Source of the DNA: Morella rubra
Lineage: Eukaryota; Streptophyta; Magnoliopsida; Fagales; Myricaceae
Direction of reading: 5' to 3'
Assembly (NCBI GenBank): GCA_003952965.2
Contig: CM025853.1
Location: forward strand, 22,862,778 to 22,926,777
Length of the DNA stretch: 64,000 nt
Shown: positions 36,176-48,055 of the stretch, piece after piece
Layout of the letters: each line of letters opens with the position of its first letter
How positions within the stretch are numbered: the stretch's first letter is position 1
Made by a program: the position numbers and the translations under genes
Notes under the pieces: model-generated
The model's input: only the letters and a program-made list of their open reading frames with translations
The model's database searches: none
Told to the model about the DNA's origin: nothing

Positions 36176-36593
36176 AGCGCTTTTTGTTTCTGGGACATGT
36201 GGGCTGGGCCTCACCCGGCTTTCTGATGTGTAATAATGTGTGGGCAATGTGTCTTCAGGCTTCAGTAGCCCATGTTTATTTTTCATCTATTTTTCAGACA
36301 AAAAGTACTTAAAAAAACCTAAATTATAATTTAATCTAATATCATGATTATGATTGCTAGAGGTTTCTAAATAAATCACGAGATAGACCTCTTTGATTCA
36401 AAGTACATCAGGTTTTATTTAGGAATCAAAATATATAGTTTTGAGAGCTTAATAATATTCAGGATTGCATTTGATGTAAAAAGTAATAATCAATATTAAA
36501 TTTGATAAATTTATTTTAGTATAGTCACAAAAAAAGGTGATCACAAGGTGATTCAAGTTGCCTTAGAGAAGAGGATTAAATTTGATAAACTAA
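36176..36593. other. Non-genic DNA
   Basis: AT-rich flank between the RPL21 promoter and the third MITE-like element; no feature recognised. Confidence 0.6.
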
Positions 36594-36970
36594 GGGCACG
36601 TTCGTTTTCAAAATTATCCTAGAATATAAATGTATTCAACAAAATTTGTAAAACGAATATCCAAAATCTTAAAAATTCATACATAAACACCAATATATTT
36701 TACATAATCTCCAACAACTTTTCACACAAACTCCAATACCTTTTAAAAAAAAATTATAACAAATCTTCCCTTTCTATATTTTTTCACTTAACTCCAATAC
36801 TTTTTTATTAAATAATTACATCAAATCATCTCTCTCTACACTTTTTTACAAACTCCAACAAAAATAAATATTTTTACTAACCTTTACACAAAAACCTATA
36901 AAACTCTAATCTACATAAATATTCACAATTCTAACAAAATCCTACAATTTTTTAGGAAACGAACACCCCC
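36594..36970. mobile_element. MITE-like element, copy 3 (377 bp, inverted)
   Basis: It is the same family as 7888-8254 and 12249-12677 but in the opposite orientation. The ends GGGCACGTTCGTTTTC and GGAAACGAACACCCCC are inverted repeats. TAA flanks both sides (36591-36593 and 36971-36973), as expected for a 3-bp PIF/Harbinger-type target duplication. Since the other two copies show no TAA, the superfamily remains open. Confidence 0.75.
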
Positions 36971-38924
36971 TAAGATAAAAATTTTGGTATTCAAACAATT
37001 TGTAGTAATTTGAAAATCCTGTCTATTTAATTCAGTACATACAAGGACACTAAAAAAAGACTTAATTAGTCCACTAGTTCCTTAAGTATGGTCGGATTTC
37101 AAACTTGTCTGTTAAAATTTATTTCGTCTTAAAGTAGTACTTGAAAAATCATTTGCGGGTTGCCCCATTAACGAAATAAATTCCACATAACTAATGGGGA
37201 CACATTACCATTAATCACTAGAAGCCACGTGTCTAAGTCATTCAAACTGTCAAGTTGGACCGGTGATTGTTTGTCACGCCCCAAGCAAGGATTACTGCAC
37301 GAATTAACTCCATAAAGGCCTGATAACTGACTTTGAAAAAGCTTAGCGGAAACATTTTAGTGAAAAGAGATAAGTATATTAAAGAAGGAAAAATAATAGT
37401 TTCAGGGATTTAACAAATAGATCACACTGTATTAAAGATGAATAATAAAATAACTTAATCAATTAAATAGGTGGACTTATAAATATATATTTTAAAACAA
37501 TCTGTAAATGAGGTGAAAGTTAAGGGTAGCTTGTGGCTTAAGGAAGAAACAAGATAATAGGAAATCTCAAAAATATAGATATAAAATTTTTCCACTAGTA
37601 CATTTACAAAGAACAAAATCCTTCACGAGGATACAACAGTAAGAGAAAGTAAGTATAAAAGTGGAAGCTGTCTACAACTTTCCGTCCTACAACAACAGAC
37701 TGCAACACAATGTACACTAACAACCCTAAAAAAAAAAAACAAAACGACTACAACTGATATCTAATCAACCCTCGACTCAGTGTCGGAGGTTAGGTCAATA
37801 ATTTTATTTTTCCTGATATCCTCTACCGGCAGTGCCAGTGGAGGAGAGACGTCATACAAAAGAGTCGGGTCAAAATCAACTAGCTCGAATCCTCAACTAA
37901 GGGAACTAGGATTGTCGGAGGCTCCTTGAGGTACCATTGGGGCTCGTACCCCACGTAAACCTCAAACAATCAGTGACAAAATCCAAATTGTCATCACTAG
38001 AATGTATGGGTCAACATCCAAAACTTCTCGCTCATAAAAGTCAACATCTGTTACGTCCAGGGCCTACAGCCAGAGCAGTACATACAAGAAATTAAACAAA
38101 TAAAGGGGTGAGTCCTACTAACTCAGTAAAGGAGGAAAAATGGATATGTCATGAATAATTATAATACAACAATGAGAATTAAGCATTGATAACCATAAAC
38201 AGGATAACAATGTATGATCGATGCAATGCAGGAATGATGCATCTGTTTCTCTGTCATTTCACTTTCTTTCTTTCCTTTCTTTTCTAGTCATCAGAGGTGT
38301 CCTTTATGTCTCTCTGTTTAACTCCGCAGAATCCGGGTTGTGCGTCCCTCCTCTCCTCTGGGACTGTCCCGTGCCCCGGCACCAGGACCCTATCAAGCGT
38401 ATATTGTTTCACGCCAGGGATACCAACCACTCCTTTTAGTGGTGGCTTGCACTATCCCACTGTTGTGATCGGTACCGTCACCCTGTCATGGACCACCTTT
38501 AGGTATGAGTTTCATTTCTGTCATTCGTTATTTGATTTCCCCACACCCATGACATAATGATGCAACATGTATCATATGCCTCATTGATAATCAAGTAATC
38601 AAAGAAGTTCAATGGATTTCATATACCAACTGTCATATAAAAATAAAGCAACCTAAATTCACAGTAACTTTTCTTAATCCATAAGTGGTCGGATCTAATC
38701 TTCAATAAAAAGACCTAATTTTTCATTTTATGAGGTTCATGTGTTAGACTCGGTCAACCTAACATTTAAGTTATCATAACTGAAACGATAGGAATACCAC
38801 ATGCTATAATAGGCAAGTTCAACAACTTATATGTTTTATTTATTTTATTTCTAAACCTACTAAGGACCGGCTATTCAAGAAAAACCTCAAGGATTTATGG
38901 CCCTTGACTTTATCCAAAAGAAAA

Positions 38925-39190
38925 AGCTTCCCGGGCATATAAATGAAAAGTCTTCTCGGGCATATAAATGAAAAGTCTTCCCGAGTATAACAAAAAATAG
39001 TCTTCCCGGGCATAGATAAAAATATAAGTCTTCCTGAACATACAAAAAAAATCTTCCCGGGCATATATATAAACAAAAGCTTCCCAGGCATGTAAACAAA
39101 AGTCCCTGGGCATATATATAAACAAAAGCTGGGTCATGTAAACAACAACTTCCTAGGCATATAAACAAAAGCTTTCCGGGCATGTATATA
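38925..39190. repeat. Degenerate tandem repeat built on cttcccgggcatataaa
   Basis: About ten irregular units of 20-35 bases, each with a version of tcttcccgggcat followed by an A/T-rich spacer such as ataaacaaaag. It lies in the left half of the putative solo LTR. Confidence 0.85.
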
Positions 39191-40194
39191 TATACCTCTT
39201 CCTCTCAAAAGTCGAATCTGGCCCCAGGTGATCCCCAAAGTCTTTTGGCCCTTTTTCTTATAAGCCCTTCGCATGTTTTTATTTGGTTTAAATCCAACAG
39301 AGAAACAAGAATGAGTTACTTGTCTTTTCCCATCTCATGACAAAAGTCACGTTTTAAGCATAATCCGAACAACCCCAATACCCCTATTTAAGACAAACTC
39401 TACACCCTTACCTTAGTTCATTGTTGTACTGCTTTCTTGAAGGATTAAGACACCTCGGTCTCTTTCTCCTCTTATCCTTCGGTCAATCTCTTTGGTCATC
39501 AGGTGTTTCACGTCACTTTCCCTCTCTTTCTCTTTAAGTCAACTGAAGTTTCTCTCCTAATGTTGTTATCAGTTTTAGCCGAGTAAATCTTTGCTGACAA
39601 TATAAACCGAACATAACTCCTTGGTAGGGGTGTGCACCGAAATTTTCGGATTCGGATAGCACATACCCGAATCTGAATCCGAAAATTTCGGAAACCGGAT
39701 TTCGAATTCGAATCCGAATCCGGATCCCTGATATTCGGCTGAGTCGGATATTTCGGATATCAGATTCGAATCGGGTTCGGTTTTGGGCCTGACTTGGGCC
39801 ACGCGAATATGGGCCAAATTTTAACTGTTTAATAGGCTTTTTTAGTTTCTTTTTACAGATATTAGATTTGGCCTTTGGGCCAAGCTGATTTTAGCCTAAA
39901 AGAATCTGTTTTTTTAAGCTGTTATTGGCTTTGTAATTTTGCTTGCACGGTTAGACCCATTTGATATCTAATATGTAATATCCGGTAAAAATGACAAAAT
40001 TTATAAATTTGCAGTGATTTAGTAAACATAATGTTTTCTTTGCAAAAATTGTTCTGTAAGAATTATTTTCACAACAAAACCTACAAAAACAAACATTCAT
40101 AAATAAGTTCTAATTCACACGTAATAGAACTTTGGACTTGAATGTTTGATCACATGCAAATCCAACAAAAACAAACATTCAAGTCTTACACACT

Positions 40195-40440
40195 TACAAA
40201 TTCTAATTAACAGAAATAACAAAAATAAACACTTATACACTCCTAAATTCTAATTAACAAAAATAACAAAATATAAACACTTCACACTCCGCTCCTAAAT
40301 TCTAATTAACAAAATAACAAAATATAAACACTTCCACACTCCTAAATTCTAATTAACAAACATAACAAAATATAAACACTTCCACACTCCTAAATTCTAA
40401 TTAACAGAAATAACAAAATATAAACAAAAATAAACATTAA
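40195..40440. repeat. Tandem repeats inside the hAT element
   Basis: About five units of 55-65 bases share the words cactcctaaattctaatt and aacaaaatataaacactt, between the transposase stop and the left terminus. Confidence 0.8.
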
Positions 40441-40803
40441 GTCAATAACAAATGAACCAAAATGCCAACAGTAACTTACATTAAACAAAATGTTATTCCA
40501 AGTTTCCTACTACTAAAAACAATCAGTGATTTCCAGTTTCCATCCTGTAGACAACGAATTACTGTTAGAACCTATAGAGAGTAGAAGTAAGATAGAAAGA
40601 GAAACAAATAAATACAATATTAGAAGTAAGATATTACTCACATGATGTTAGTACCACACAATGTGATAATGTCCAAAATCCAACTCATTCAAGATTCATC
40701 AATAAGATTCACAAAGGATCAGCTTCCAATTCTATATATATAAAAAATGAAAACAACATTAAATACACAAAAAGAAGAAACAAAGCAATAAATTGATTGA
40801 ATT

Positions 40804-43036
40804 TTAGAGAACATTATTACCTGAGTCCAGTCTAAAGCTCTCAAAGTCCTCAACCACTTCTAAGACACGTTGAGCAGGGCTAATGGGTGTTGACCTTAGC
40901 CAATTTTGAGCACATATGAGAGCTTCAACTGTTTTTGGAGCCAATGAGCTCCGATAGGGATCTAGAACGCGCCCTCCAGTGCTGAATGCGGACTCAGAAG
41001 CAACAGTAGTGATGGGAATAGCTAGCACATCTCGTGCAATTCGAGCAATAACTGGAAATTTGGTGGAGTTGACCTTCCACCAGGTTAAAATGTCAAACAC
41101 TGAACTAGGGGACTCCACATCCTCCAAGTAATAACGTTCCAACTCACTCTTGCAATCTAACAAATTCCTAGATGCCCGAGATTGATGGAATTCTTGCAAG
41201 ATATACAACGGATTCGAACTCCCCCCTCTCCTCCCCATTGTGCTGTCACTGCTTTGAGAGTCATACTCATAATCATAACTAGTTTCACTGCCCATCCTAG
41301 AGTCAACTGAAGATAACCCATCATTGTAGTGCCTATACAACCGCTCAACATCCACTTTCAACATCTCAATAAATTTTTCCCCTTCCTCAACACCCATAAC
41401 CTTCTTGAACCAAAATTCTAGGGTGACAATCTTGTAACGTGGATCAAGGATAGCAGCCACAAACAAAAGCCTATTAATCTTTTCAACATCTCCCCAATAT
41501 TTTTCATACTTCAACTTCATTCTAAAAGCCATGGCACTCAACAAATCATCATGACTATCACAATATGCCATCAAGTGAGTATGAATGTAAGAGACTTCTT
41601 GAAAATGCAAATTAGAAGTGGCATACATTGAACCAGAGAGGCGCATCGTAACATTATAGAAAATTTGCAAAAATCTCACAAAAGTTCTCACTTTTTCCCA
41701 ATCATCATCATCAGGAGCACCCAATCCTCTCCTACCTGGCCCATTCTCATTCAAATAATTATATATATGTCCATCATCCTCCTGCAACAGCTCAAAGGCT
41801 CTCTGATATTTTTCAGCAACATTCAACATGAGGTAAGTGGAGTTCCATCTAGTTTGAACATCAAGGCACAAAGATAAACCACAATGGATTCTCTTCTTCT
41901 CCACACAAGATTTAAATTTTGCTAACCTAGCAGGAGAAGACTTCACATACTTTCACCAGGTTCCGAACCTTAATGACAGACTCATCAAGTTCTTTCAACC
42001 CCTCATTGACAATTAGATTCAATATGTGTGCACTACACCTCATATGAATGAAATCATGGCCACAAATAGTTTGATCACTAGTGAAGGTTCTTTTCTTCAA
42101 CCAATCAATGGCACTATCATTGGCAGTGGCATTGTCAACAGTGATAGTAAGAAATTTGGAGATTTCCCATTCAAGCATACACTCTTCTAATTCCCTCCCA
42201 ATCGTTGCCCCTTTGTGATCTTGAATCTTACGAAATGCTAGGATTCTTTTATGCATCTTCCAACTACTATCAATGAAATGTCCAGTAACACACATGTAGT
42301 TGATATTTTGGATCGAAGTCCACGTATCAGTAGTTAAACAAACCCTCTGCCCTGCAGTAAAAAACATAGCCTTCAACTCCTCTTTCTCCCTTAAGAAGAG
42401 CTTCATAACATCCCTCATCACTGTATAGCGAGAGGGCATGGGAAACCTAGGCTCAAGAGTCTTCACAAATTCCTGAAACCCAAGACTTTCTACAATCAAG
42501 AAGGGCAATTCATCGACCACAACCATCTTAGCAAGGGCTGCCCTAATCTTTTTCTCACTATACTTGGCCAATGTAATATCTTTACTCTCCCCATTATTCT
42601 CTGACTCAAAGCTTAAATGAGATTGCCTCTTGTCCGTCTTTCCCTTGATATAAAGATACTTAGAACAACTATCTAGATGATTGAGCAAAGATGAAACGCC
42701 TTGTAACTTGGAGTGACAATTAAAACTCTGCCCACAATAGTTACATGTACACTTTGGGAGCTTACCACCACCAATCGGTAATCTTGTAAAATGATCCCAT
42801 GCCTTAGATCTATTAGACTGCCTTCTAGGCAATGGTGGTCGCCCACCACGAGTTGCTTGAGTAGCAGAAGGCCCCTCTGCCTCTACATCAAGCTCAATAA
42901 CGGAAGACATAGGAATGTCTGGATTTGGGAAAGATCCAGCACCCGAAGTAGGGGTACTAGTACCACTACCACCAATTTCAAGAGTACCACTACCACTAGT
43001 AGGTGTACCCAAATCATCAAAGTTAATTTGTTCCAT
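40804..43036 (-). pseudogene. hAT transposase, one frameshift
   Basis: Cut-and-paste transposase of the Ac/Tam3 family. The first frame (43036-41927) starts MEQINFDDLG, with a Ser/Thr/Gly-rich tail. A BED zinc finger follows at residues ~79-124 (C98-x2-C101 ... H120-x3-C124). The RNase-H-like catalytic region begins at TTDTWTS and includes DNATAND and CSAHILNLIV. The second frame (41946-40804) carries SSPARLAKFK, TRWNSTYLML, LDPRYK and a C-terminal hAT dimerisation domain (IARDVLAIPITTVASESAFS, then ALICAQNWL). The two frames join if one base is removed near 41940 (LVK followed by YVKSSPAR), giving about 747 residues. No other break is visible. The single lesion could be a sequencing error, in which case the gene would be intact. 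Confidence 0.93.
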
Positions 43037-43171
43037 CTGTTAAATTATACAACCAATTCAGCAAATGTGATAAACAACCAAACCACATTTTTCAGCAGAT
43101 AAACAACCAACAAAGATAAAAATAAAGCAATTATATATAGCAAATCAAAGCAACTATATATTTTCAGCAAG

Positions 43172-43403
43172 GATAAAATAATTTAAAGACCCCCTGATGA
43201 AGGGCAAGCTTCGTTAAACCAGCAATCGGCAATGAAAGCACTGTCAAACTGGTATCAACTTGTAAATGGTCTTAAAAAAAATAATTAACTTCATAAATTA
43301 ATTAACTTCATAAATTAATGACTAACTTCATAAATTAATGACTAATTCTAATATAATATATATGTATAGTATAAAATCAGAAAAAGATATACACAGCAAC
43401 TAT
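43172..43403. repeat. Internal direct repeat of hAT element, copy 1
   Basis: About 230 bases beginning near aaagaccccctgatgaaggg recur at 43718-43932 with an offset of about 546 and few differences. It lies upstream of the transposase start, in the promoter/leader region. Confidence 0.88.
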
Positions 43404-43717
43404 ATATAGCAAAGATAAACACATTTTTCAGCAACTATATATAGCAAATCAAAAAAATAAACAAACTATATATTTTTATAAACACATTTTTCAGCAATTA
43501 TATATAGATAAACAACTATATATTTTTCAACAAAGATAAAAATATTTTTTCAGCAATTATATATAGCAAATCAAACTATATATTTTCAACAAGGATAAAC
43601 TATATATTTTCAGCAAAGATAAACACATTTTTCAAAGATAAACACAATTTTCAGCAACTATATATAGCAAATCAAAAAATAAACTATATATTTTCAACAA
43701 GGATAAACACAAGCAAA
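43404..43717. repeat. Short irregular repeats in hAT leader
   Basis: Many copies of ttttcagcaactatatatagcaaa and cagcaaagataaacac variants, separating the two copies of the 230-base direct repeat. Confidence 0.75.
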
Positions 43718-43932
43718 GATAAAATAATTTAAAGACCCCCTGATGAAGGGCAAGCTTCGTTAAACCAGCAATCGGCAATGAAAGCACTGTCAAACTGGTA
43801 TCAACTTGTAAATGGTCTTAAAATAAATAATTAACTTCATAAATTAATGACTAACTTCATAAATTAATGACTAATTCTGATATATTATATATGTATAGTA
43901 TAAAATCAGAAAAAGATATATACAGCAAATCA
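43718..43932. repeat. Internal direct repeat of hAT element, copy 2
   Basis: Second copy of 43172-43403; it has lost one of the three short units caacttcataaattaatga-like found in copy 1. Confidence 0.88.
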
Positions 43933-44451
43933 GCAAGCCAACAAGCATTTTCTGAAAAATGTCCAACAACTCAGGAAGAAACCAATTCATATAATACATT
44001 ATACACCAACCCAAGAAACCAATTCATATAAATCTATAATACATTATATAGCAGTCAGCAACCCAATAAACCAATTCATAAGCCAACAACATGTCAACAA
44101 CAACATATATATAGCAAATCAGCAACCAATAACCAACACTCAATCTCCAACACAACAGAACCCAATAAACCAATTCAGCAAGCCCTGACCTCCAATCTCC
44201 ACATAATTAAATTTATTACTAATTTCTAAAATACCAAAATATACACTGACCTGAGCAACGATGAACAGCAACGCAAAACCAACACTCCAACAGCAACACA
44301 CACCACACAATATCTACAATAACTTCAAATCAGAATTAAGAATGATACAACAACATGTATTTTATAATCCAATAATAAATTTTATAATGACAAAAACAAC
44401 ATCAAAAATTTACCTGAGGGGTTGCAAAGGATGAGGGAGGGCTGTGACTTT

Positions 44452-44452
<1 letters not shown>

Positions 44453-44482
<30 letters not shown>
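44453..44482. repeat. Poly(T) run of 30
   Basis: An uninterrupted T homopolymer inside the hAT element, between the leader repeats and the right subterminal region. Confidence 0.95.
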
Positions 44483-45479
44483 CTGAGAGCAGATGGTTCG
44501 GATCATCAAGTCAGTAGTGCTTAAAATGACAAGGAACAAAAACATTTTTACACAAGCAAGAGAAAGCCAAAACCTTGTAGAATGTCTGTATAGATCCCAA
44601 TTCGCAGTGTCCAGCGAAGAAACCTAAGGTGCTTCTCCACACTCCGCTGTCAATTTGCAAACTCTGCACGTGGAAAGATAACATATGAGAGAGAGAGAGA
44701 GAGCTCTGAGACCGTGACTAAAGAGCAAGAGGCTGCGAATTTGCGAAGGATTCAAGCTCTGTACGGGGCAAGGAGGCCGGCGACAACTGGCGGCAGCTGA
44801 GGGGAGGAGACTGGCGGCGGCAACTCAGCTTAGGGTTAGGTTTTTTTTCGAAGGGAAATAGGGCTTGGAGAGTGAAATTGTGGGAACGGGGGCTGAAATC
44901 TCGAAGATTCGAAGAGAGGAGGGGGTAGGGGCTGAAACCGTGAAACGCACGTTTTACTATGGGGGAGATGAAACGCGCGTTTCACGTAGCCTATTATATC
45001 GGTCAGGTCGGGTACAATCGGATTCATATCCGGTTATCTGACTCCGACCCGATTCCTGGTTTTCTAAACAAACTATATCCGACTGCCCGACCCGGATCCG
45101 ACCCGTCTCGACCCGACCGGGTCGGGTGGAGTGGGATCCGGGTTGGGCAGTCGGATCGGATGCGTTTTGCACACCCCTACTCCTTGGTGAATTCCCCCTG
45201 GCCAATCTACACACCCTAAGTTAGAGGTATAGGTAATTATTGCAAAGCAGGTAGTATCCATTCATAAGCAGCCACCTAATCTCCCAATATCTCACGTATC
45301 TCTTAACAAGCAGAACATTAAATTATGCGCCAATGACAAAGCCTCATCTAAGTGTTTAGATAAAATATGGTAAGAGTGCATTTAATGTACACCACATGGT
45401 TGAGACATGTAGAAGAAAAAAAAGATAACATGAAAAGCAAACTCGGCCTACAGGGCTCTATCATCTCGTGACTAAAAAT

Positions 45480-45790
45480 AAGCCCCAGGCAGTAGCTCTC
45501 AAATATCCCCGGGCTTGTACTCAAATGCCCCGGCATGTAACACTCAACCCGGGCATTTAGTACTCAGCCCGGGCCCGGGCATACAGGGCTCTCCATAAGC
45601 CAGTTACCCCGGGAAGTTTTTTCGGGTACTCAACACACCCCGGAACTTTAGTACTTAGTGACCCGGGCATTTCTTACTCGGTGACCCTGGGTATTTTCTC
45701 CTCCTACCTGATACTCAATATCCCTAGAATTTTAGCTCAATTACTCGGGCCTCAAAACTCAGTTACCCCGGACTTCTTTTTCCGTCACTC
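45480..45790. repeat. Degenerate cccgggcat repeat, right half of the split LTR
   Basis: About a dozen irregular units with variants of cccgggcatt followed by tactcag-like words. It shares its core with 38925-39190 across the hAT insertion, so both belong to the same older element. Confidence 0.8.
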
Positions 45791-46114
45791 AACCTGCCCT
45801 GCCAGACCCTAGTAAAAGCAAACACAAGGAAGAAAAATATTTCACATGAGCACAACTATTAGAACTTATACATAAAACTATATTAAAAAAGTGGATCAAA
45901 CAAGAGAGGGGTGTTAAACAAGAGAGGAGTGTTACATTGTTAATTTAAAATCCACATCATTTTTTCTACGCCACTTGGACCTAAAATGCCAGCTCATAAC
46001 TGTATGTTGAATAGATCTTTTGCAAAAACAACACACCTCAAAGTAAATTGAGGCCACGTGGTTGCTTGTGATTGGTGGTAATGTATCCCCATTAGCCATA
46101 TGATATTTATTCAA

Positions 46115-46607
46115 GGGGTAAAGTCATAGTTAGCCTCATAAGTATGAGCAAAAATCAAATTGGTACCCCTAATTATCAATTCGGCGATTTGAGACCATAA
46201 CTTTTGAAAATCATCAATTCTAGCCCCCGTCTAAATTGGACGTTAAATCCAACAGAAAATCATGCAAAATGACCAAAATGCCCCCAAGATAAAATTAACA
46301 AACAATTCATTAAAATTTTTTTTTTTTTAAAAAGTAATATTTTTTAAATAAAACTATTGAAAACTATTTTAAAAATATTTATTTTTAATTTGTTTTTAAT
46401 TTTATTTTTTTAATTTTTTTAAAATTTAGTCTTGGAGGGGCATTTTGGTCATTTTACTTGATTTTCCGTCGGATTTAACGCAAATTTAGATGGAGGGCTA
46501 GAATTGATGATTTTCAAAAATTATGGGTCTCAAATCGCCGAATTGATAATTAAGGGTACCAATTTGATTTTTGCTCATACTTATGGGGCTAATTATGATT
46601 TTACCCC
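46115..46607. mobile_element. Mutator-type foldback element (493 bp)
   Basis: The arms of about 170 bases (46115-46290 and 46433-46607) are close reverse complements of each other, starting GGGGTAAAGTCATA and ending TATGATTTTACCCC. A perfect 9-bp direct repeat TTTATTCAA flanks the element (46106-46114 and 46608-46616), the length typical of Mutator-like elements. The ~140-base loop is AT-rich and non-coding. Confidence 0.92.
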
Positions 46608-46749
46608 TTTATTCAATTAACAAAGCCAACCGAATTCATGGAATGACCAACCCAAGACACAAAAAGATTCTCTACCGGCTAGTATAGGACAAATAAAACA
46701 ATAGGAGCCAGTTTGAGATCCGGCTATATTCTAGGGACTAGTGGTAAGC

Positions 46750-47120
46750 TATGAGAAAAATATATTTTTCACCCACAAACTACCATAGGTTTTTAATTTA
46801 CATCATAAACTATAATGTTTGAGACATTGCACCCACAAACTATAATCGCTAACATATTGCCATTAGTCTATTTTTTTTCCGTCAAATTGAATAGAAAATT
46901 GACTTTTTAAAAAAATAAAAATTACAATGATACCCATATGTGTAACTCTGATATTTGAATTTTTTAAAGAAATAATTGATATTTTGTATTAAAAAAAAAT
47001 AGACAGACAGTACAATGTGTCAAGGATATGTTGTTTGTGAGTGTAATATTTTAAATGTGGTAATTTAAGGTGTAAAATATAAAATTAGTGGTATTTTATA
47101 AGTGAAAAGTATTTTTTATG
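46750..47120. mobile_element. Second foldback-like element, degenerate
   Basis: The left arm (aatatatttttcacccacaaac, ..gacattgcaccc..) pairs imperfectly with the right arm (..gtgagtgtaat.., ..agtgaaaagtatttttt). No target duplication is evident. It is non-coding. Confidence 0.5.
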
Positions 47121-48055
47121 ACACAATGGAGAAGAATGTAGGCCTAAGGGCGTGCATTGTTGAGGTCGAGGTCGGCCCGACTCAAACGAAGTTCAATTTT
47201 TGCGGCCAGGGCTGAGGGCACACATGGAAAAAAAAAATACTTTTGAAGGTCGGGGTCAGATTTGAATTTTTCGGAGTTGGATTGCTGAACTTGACCCCAG
47301 TTCCGAGTCAAAGTTGGGGTCTAATACTTCAACTAGACCCCAAACCCAATGAAAACTGTCCTAGTCGGGTCAAGTTCGGGTTGTTGCATACCCCTACATT
47401 GGGTGAACAAATAAATTAAGAGCGATTCTGTTTTCCGTTAGATCAAAGTTTACCAATCTCTGTAAAATATATTTCAGATACTAATTCCTGATGAAATAAA
47501 TAGAGCCTAAACTGTATTTTGTTCCACTTCTGTTATGTGAATTATCATAATATTTCCTGTTCTGATTATAAATACACGAGTCTGTTGTAACTCAGTTTTT
47601 GACTTGCTAAATGCTGAAAGATTGATATGCTGATGGCCAAGGCCAAAAACCTTTGCTAGGTCAACGTTTCCCAGTTATCAATGCAACCTAAGAAAATCTT
47701 AAAAAGTGTACTATTTTCAAATTTACACAAACTGGAGTTTGTAAAAGATAGGCTGTATTCCCACATACCCCTAAAAATATAAATTTCATAATTTTGAGGA
47801 TATTTCTTGAGCATAAGAGTATTGCCTCCTATTCAGTTCTAAAGTAGCTGGTATTTGGCACTACTTATTTTCATCCAACAATTTATGCCTATAATCATCT
47901 TACCACAGTACAATGCCAAACCAACAAGCTGTACTGAGTCCATTTATTAAAGAATGACATCTTCCAAAGTAGCATTGGATGATAAATTAGTAATCATGAA
48001 ATATCACAAAGATTACAACAAAATTAAATCACAGGAGTACCAAAAAAATCTGAAA
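47121..48055. other. Non-genic DNA and NHL gene 3' flank
   Basis: No gene recognised; the right part should include the 3' UTR of the NHL gene. Confidence 0.6.

Larger units (their letters stand above)
39625..45179 (-). mobile_element. hAT (Ac/Tam3-type) DNA transposon, 5555 bp
   Basis: The left end TAGGGGTGTGCA and right end TGCACACCCCTA form a perfect 12-bp terminal inverted repeat. The 8-bp target duplication CTCCTTGG is exact on both sides (39617-39624 and 45180-45187), the hallmark length for hAT elements. Subterminal DNA is dense in cggat/atccg words on the left (39641-39790) and in ccgac/gtcgg words on the right (44995-45165), probable transposase-binding clusters. It encodes one transposase on the minus strand. 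It sits within the solo LTR and is therefore younger than that insertion. Confidence 0.95.
37272..45936. mobile_element. Probable solo LTR (~3.1 kb), split by an hAT insertion
   Basis: The left edge reads TGTCACGCCCC and the right edge GAGTGTTACA, the TG...CA ends common among large plant Gypsy-type LTRs. The 5-bp word TTGTT flanks both ends (37267-37271 and 45937-45941) as a target duplication. Removing the hAT element and one copy of its target site leaves about 3.1 kb with no protein-coding region. A solo LTR made by LTR-LTR recombination fits best; a non-autonomous element is possible. Orientation is unknown. Confidence 0.7.

Noticed and set aside
36594-36970. Firm PIF/Harbinger assignment of the MITE-like family
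   Set aside because: The TAA duplication is seen at only one of the three copies and the termini are short and variable.
38840-39183. Overlapping 75-98-codon frames rich in MPGK/YAREDF repeats
   Set aside because: They arise from the cccgggcat tandem repeat, are open in all three minus frames, and have no protein signature.
38925-39190. Possible CRISPR-like spaced repeat
   Set aside because: Units are irregular and degenerate, spacers are not unique, and the DNA is a plant nuclear genome.
42791-43102. 103-codon plus-strand frame
   Set aside because: It is antisense to the transposase N-terminus; composition and position mark it as a shadow.
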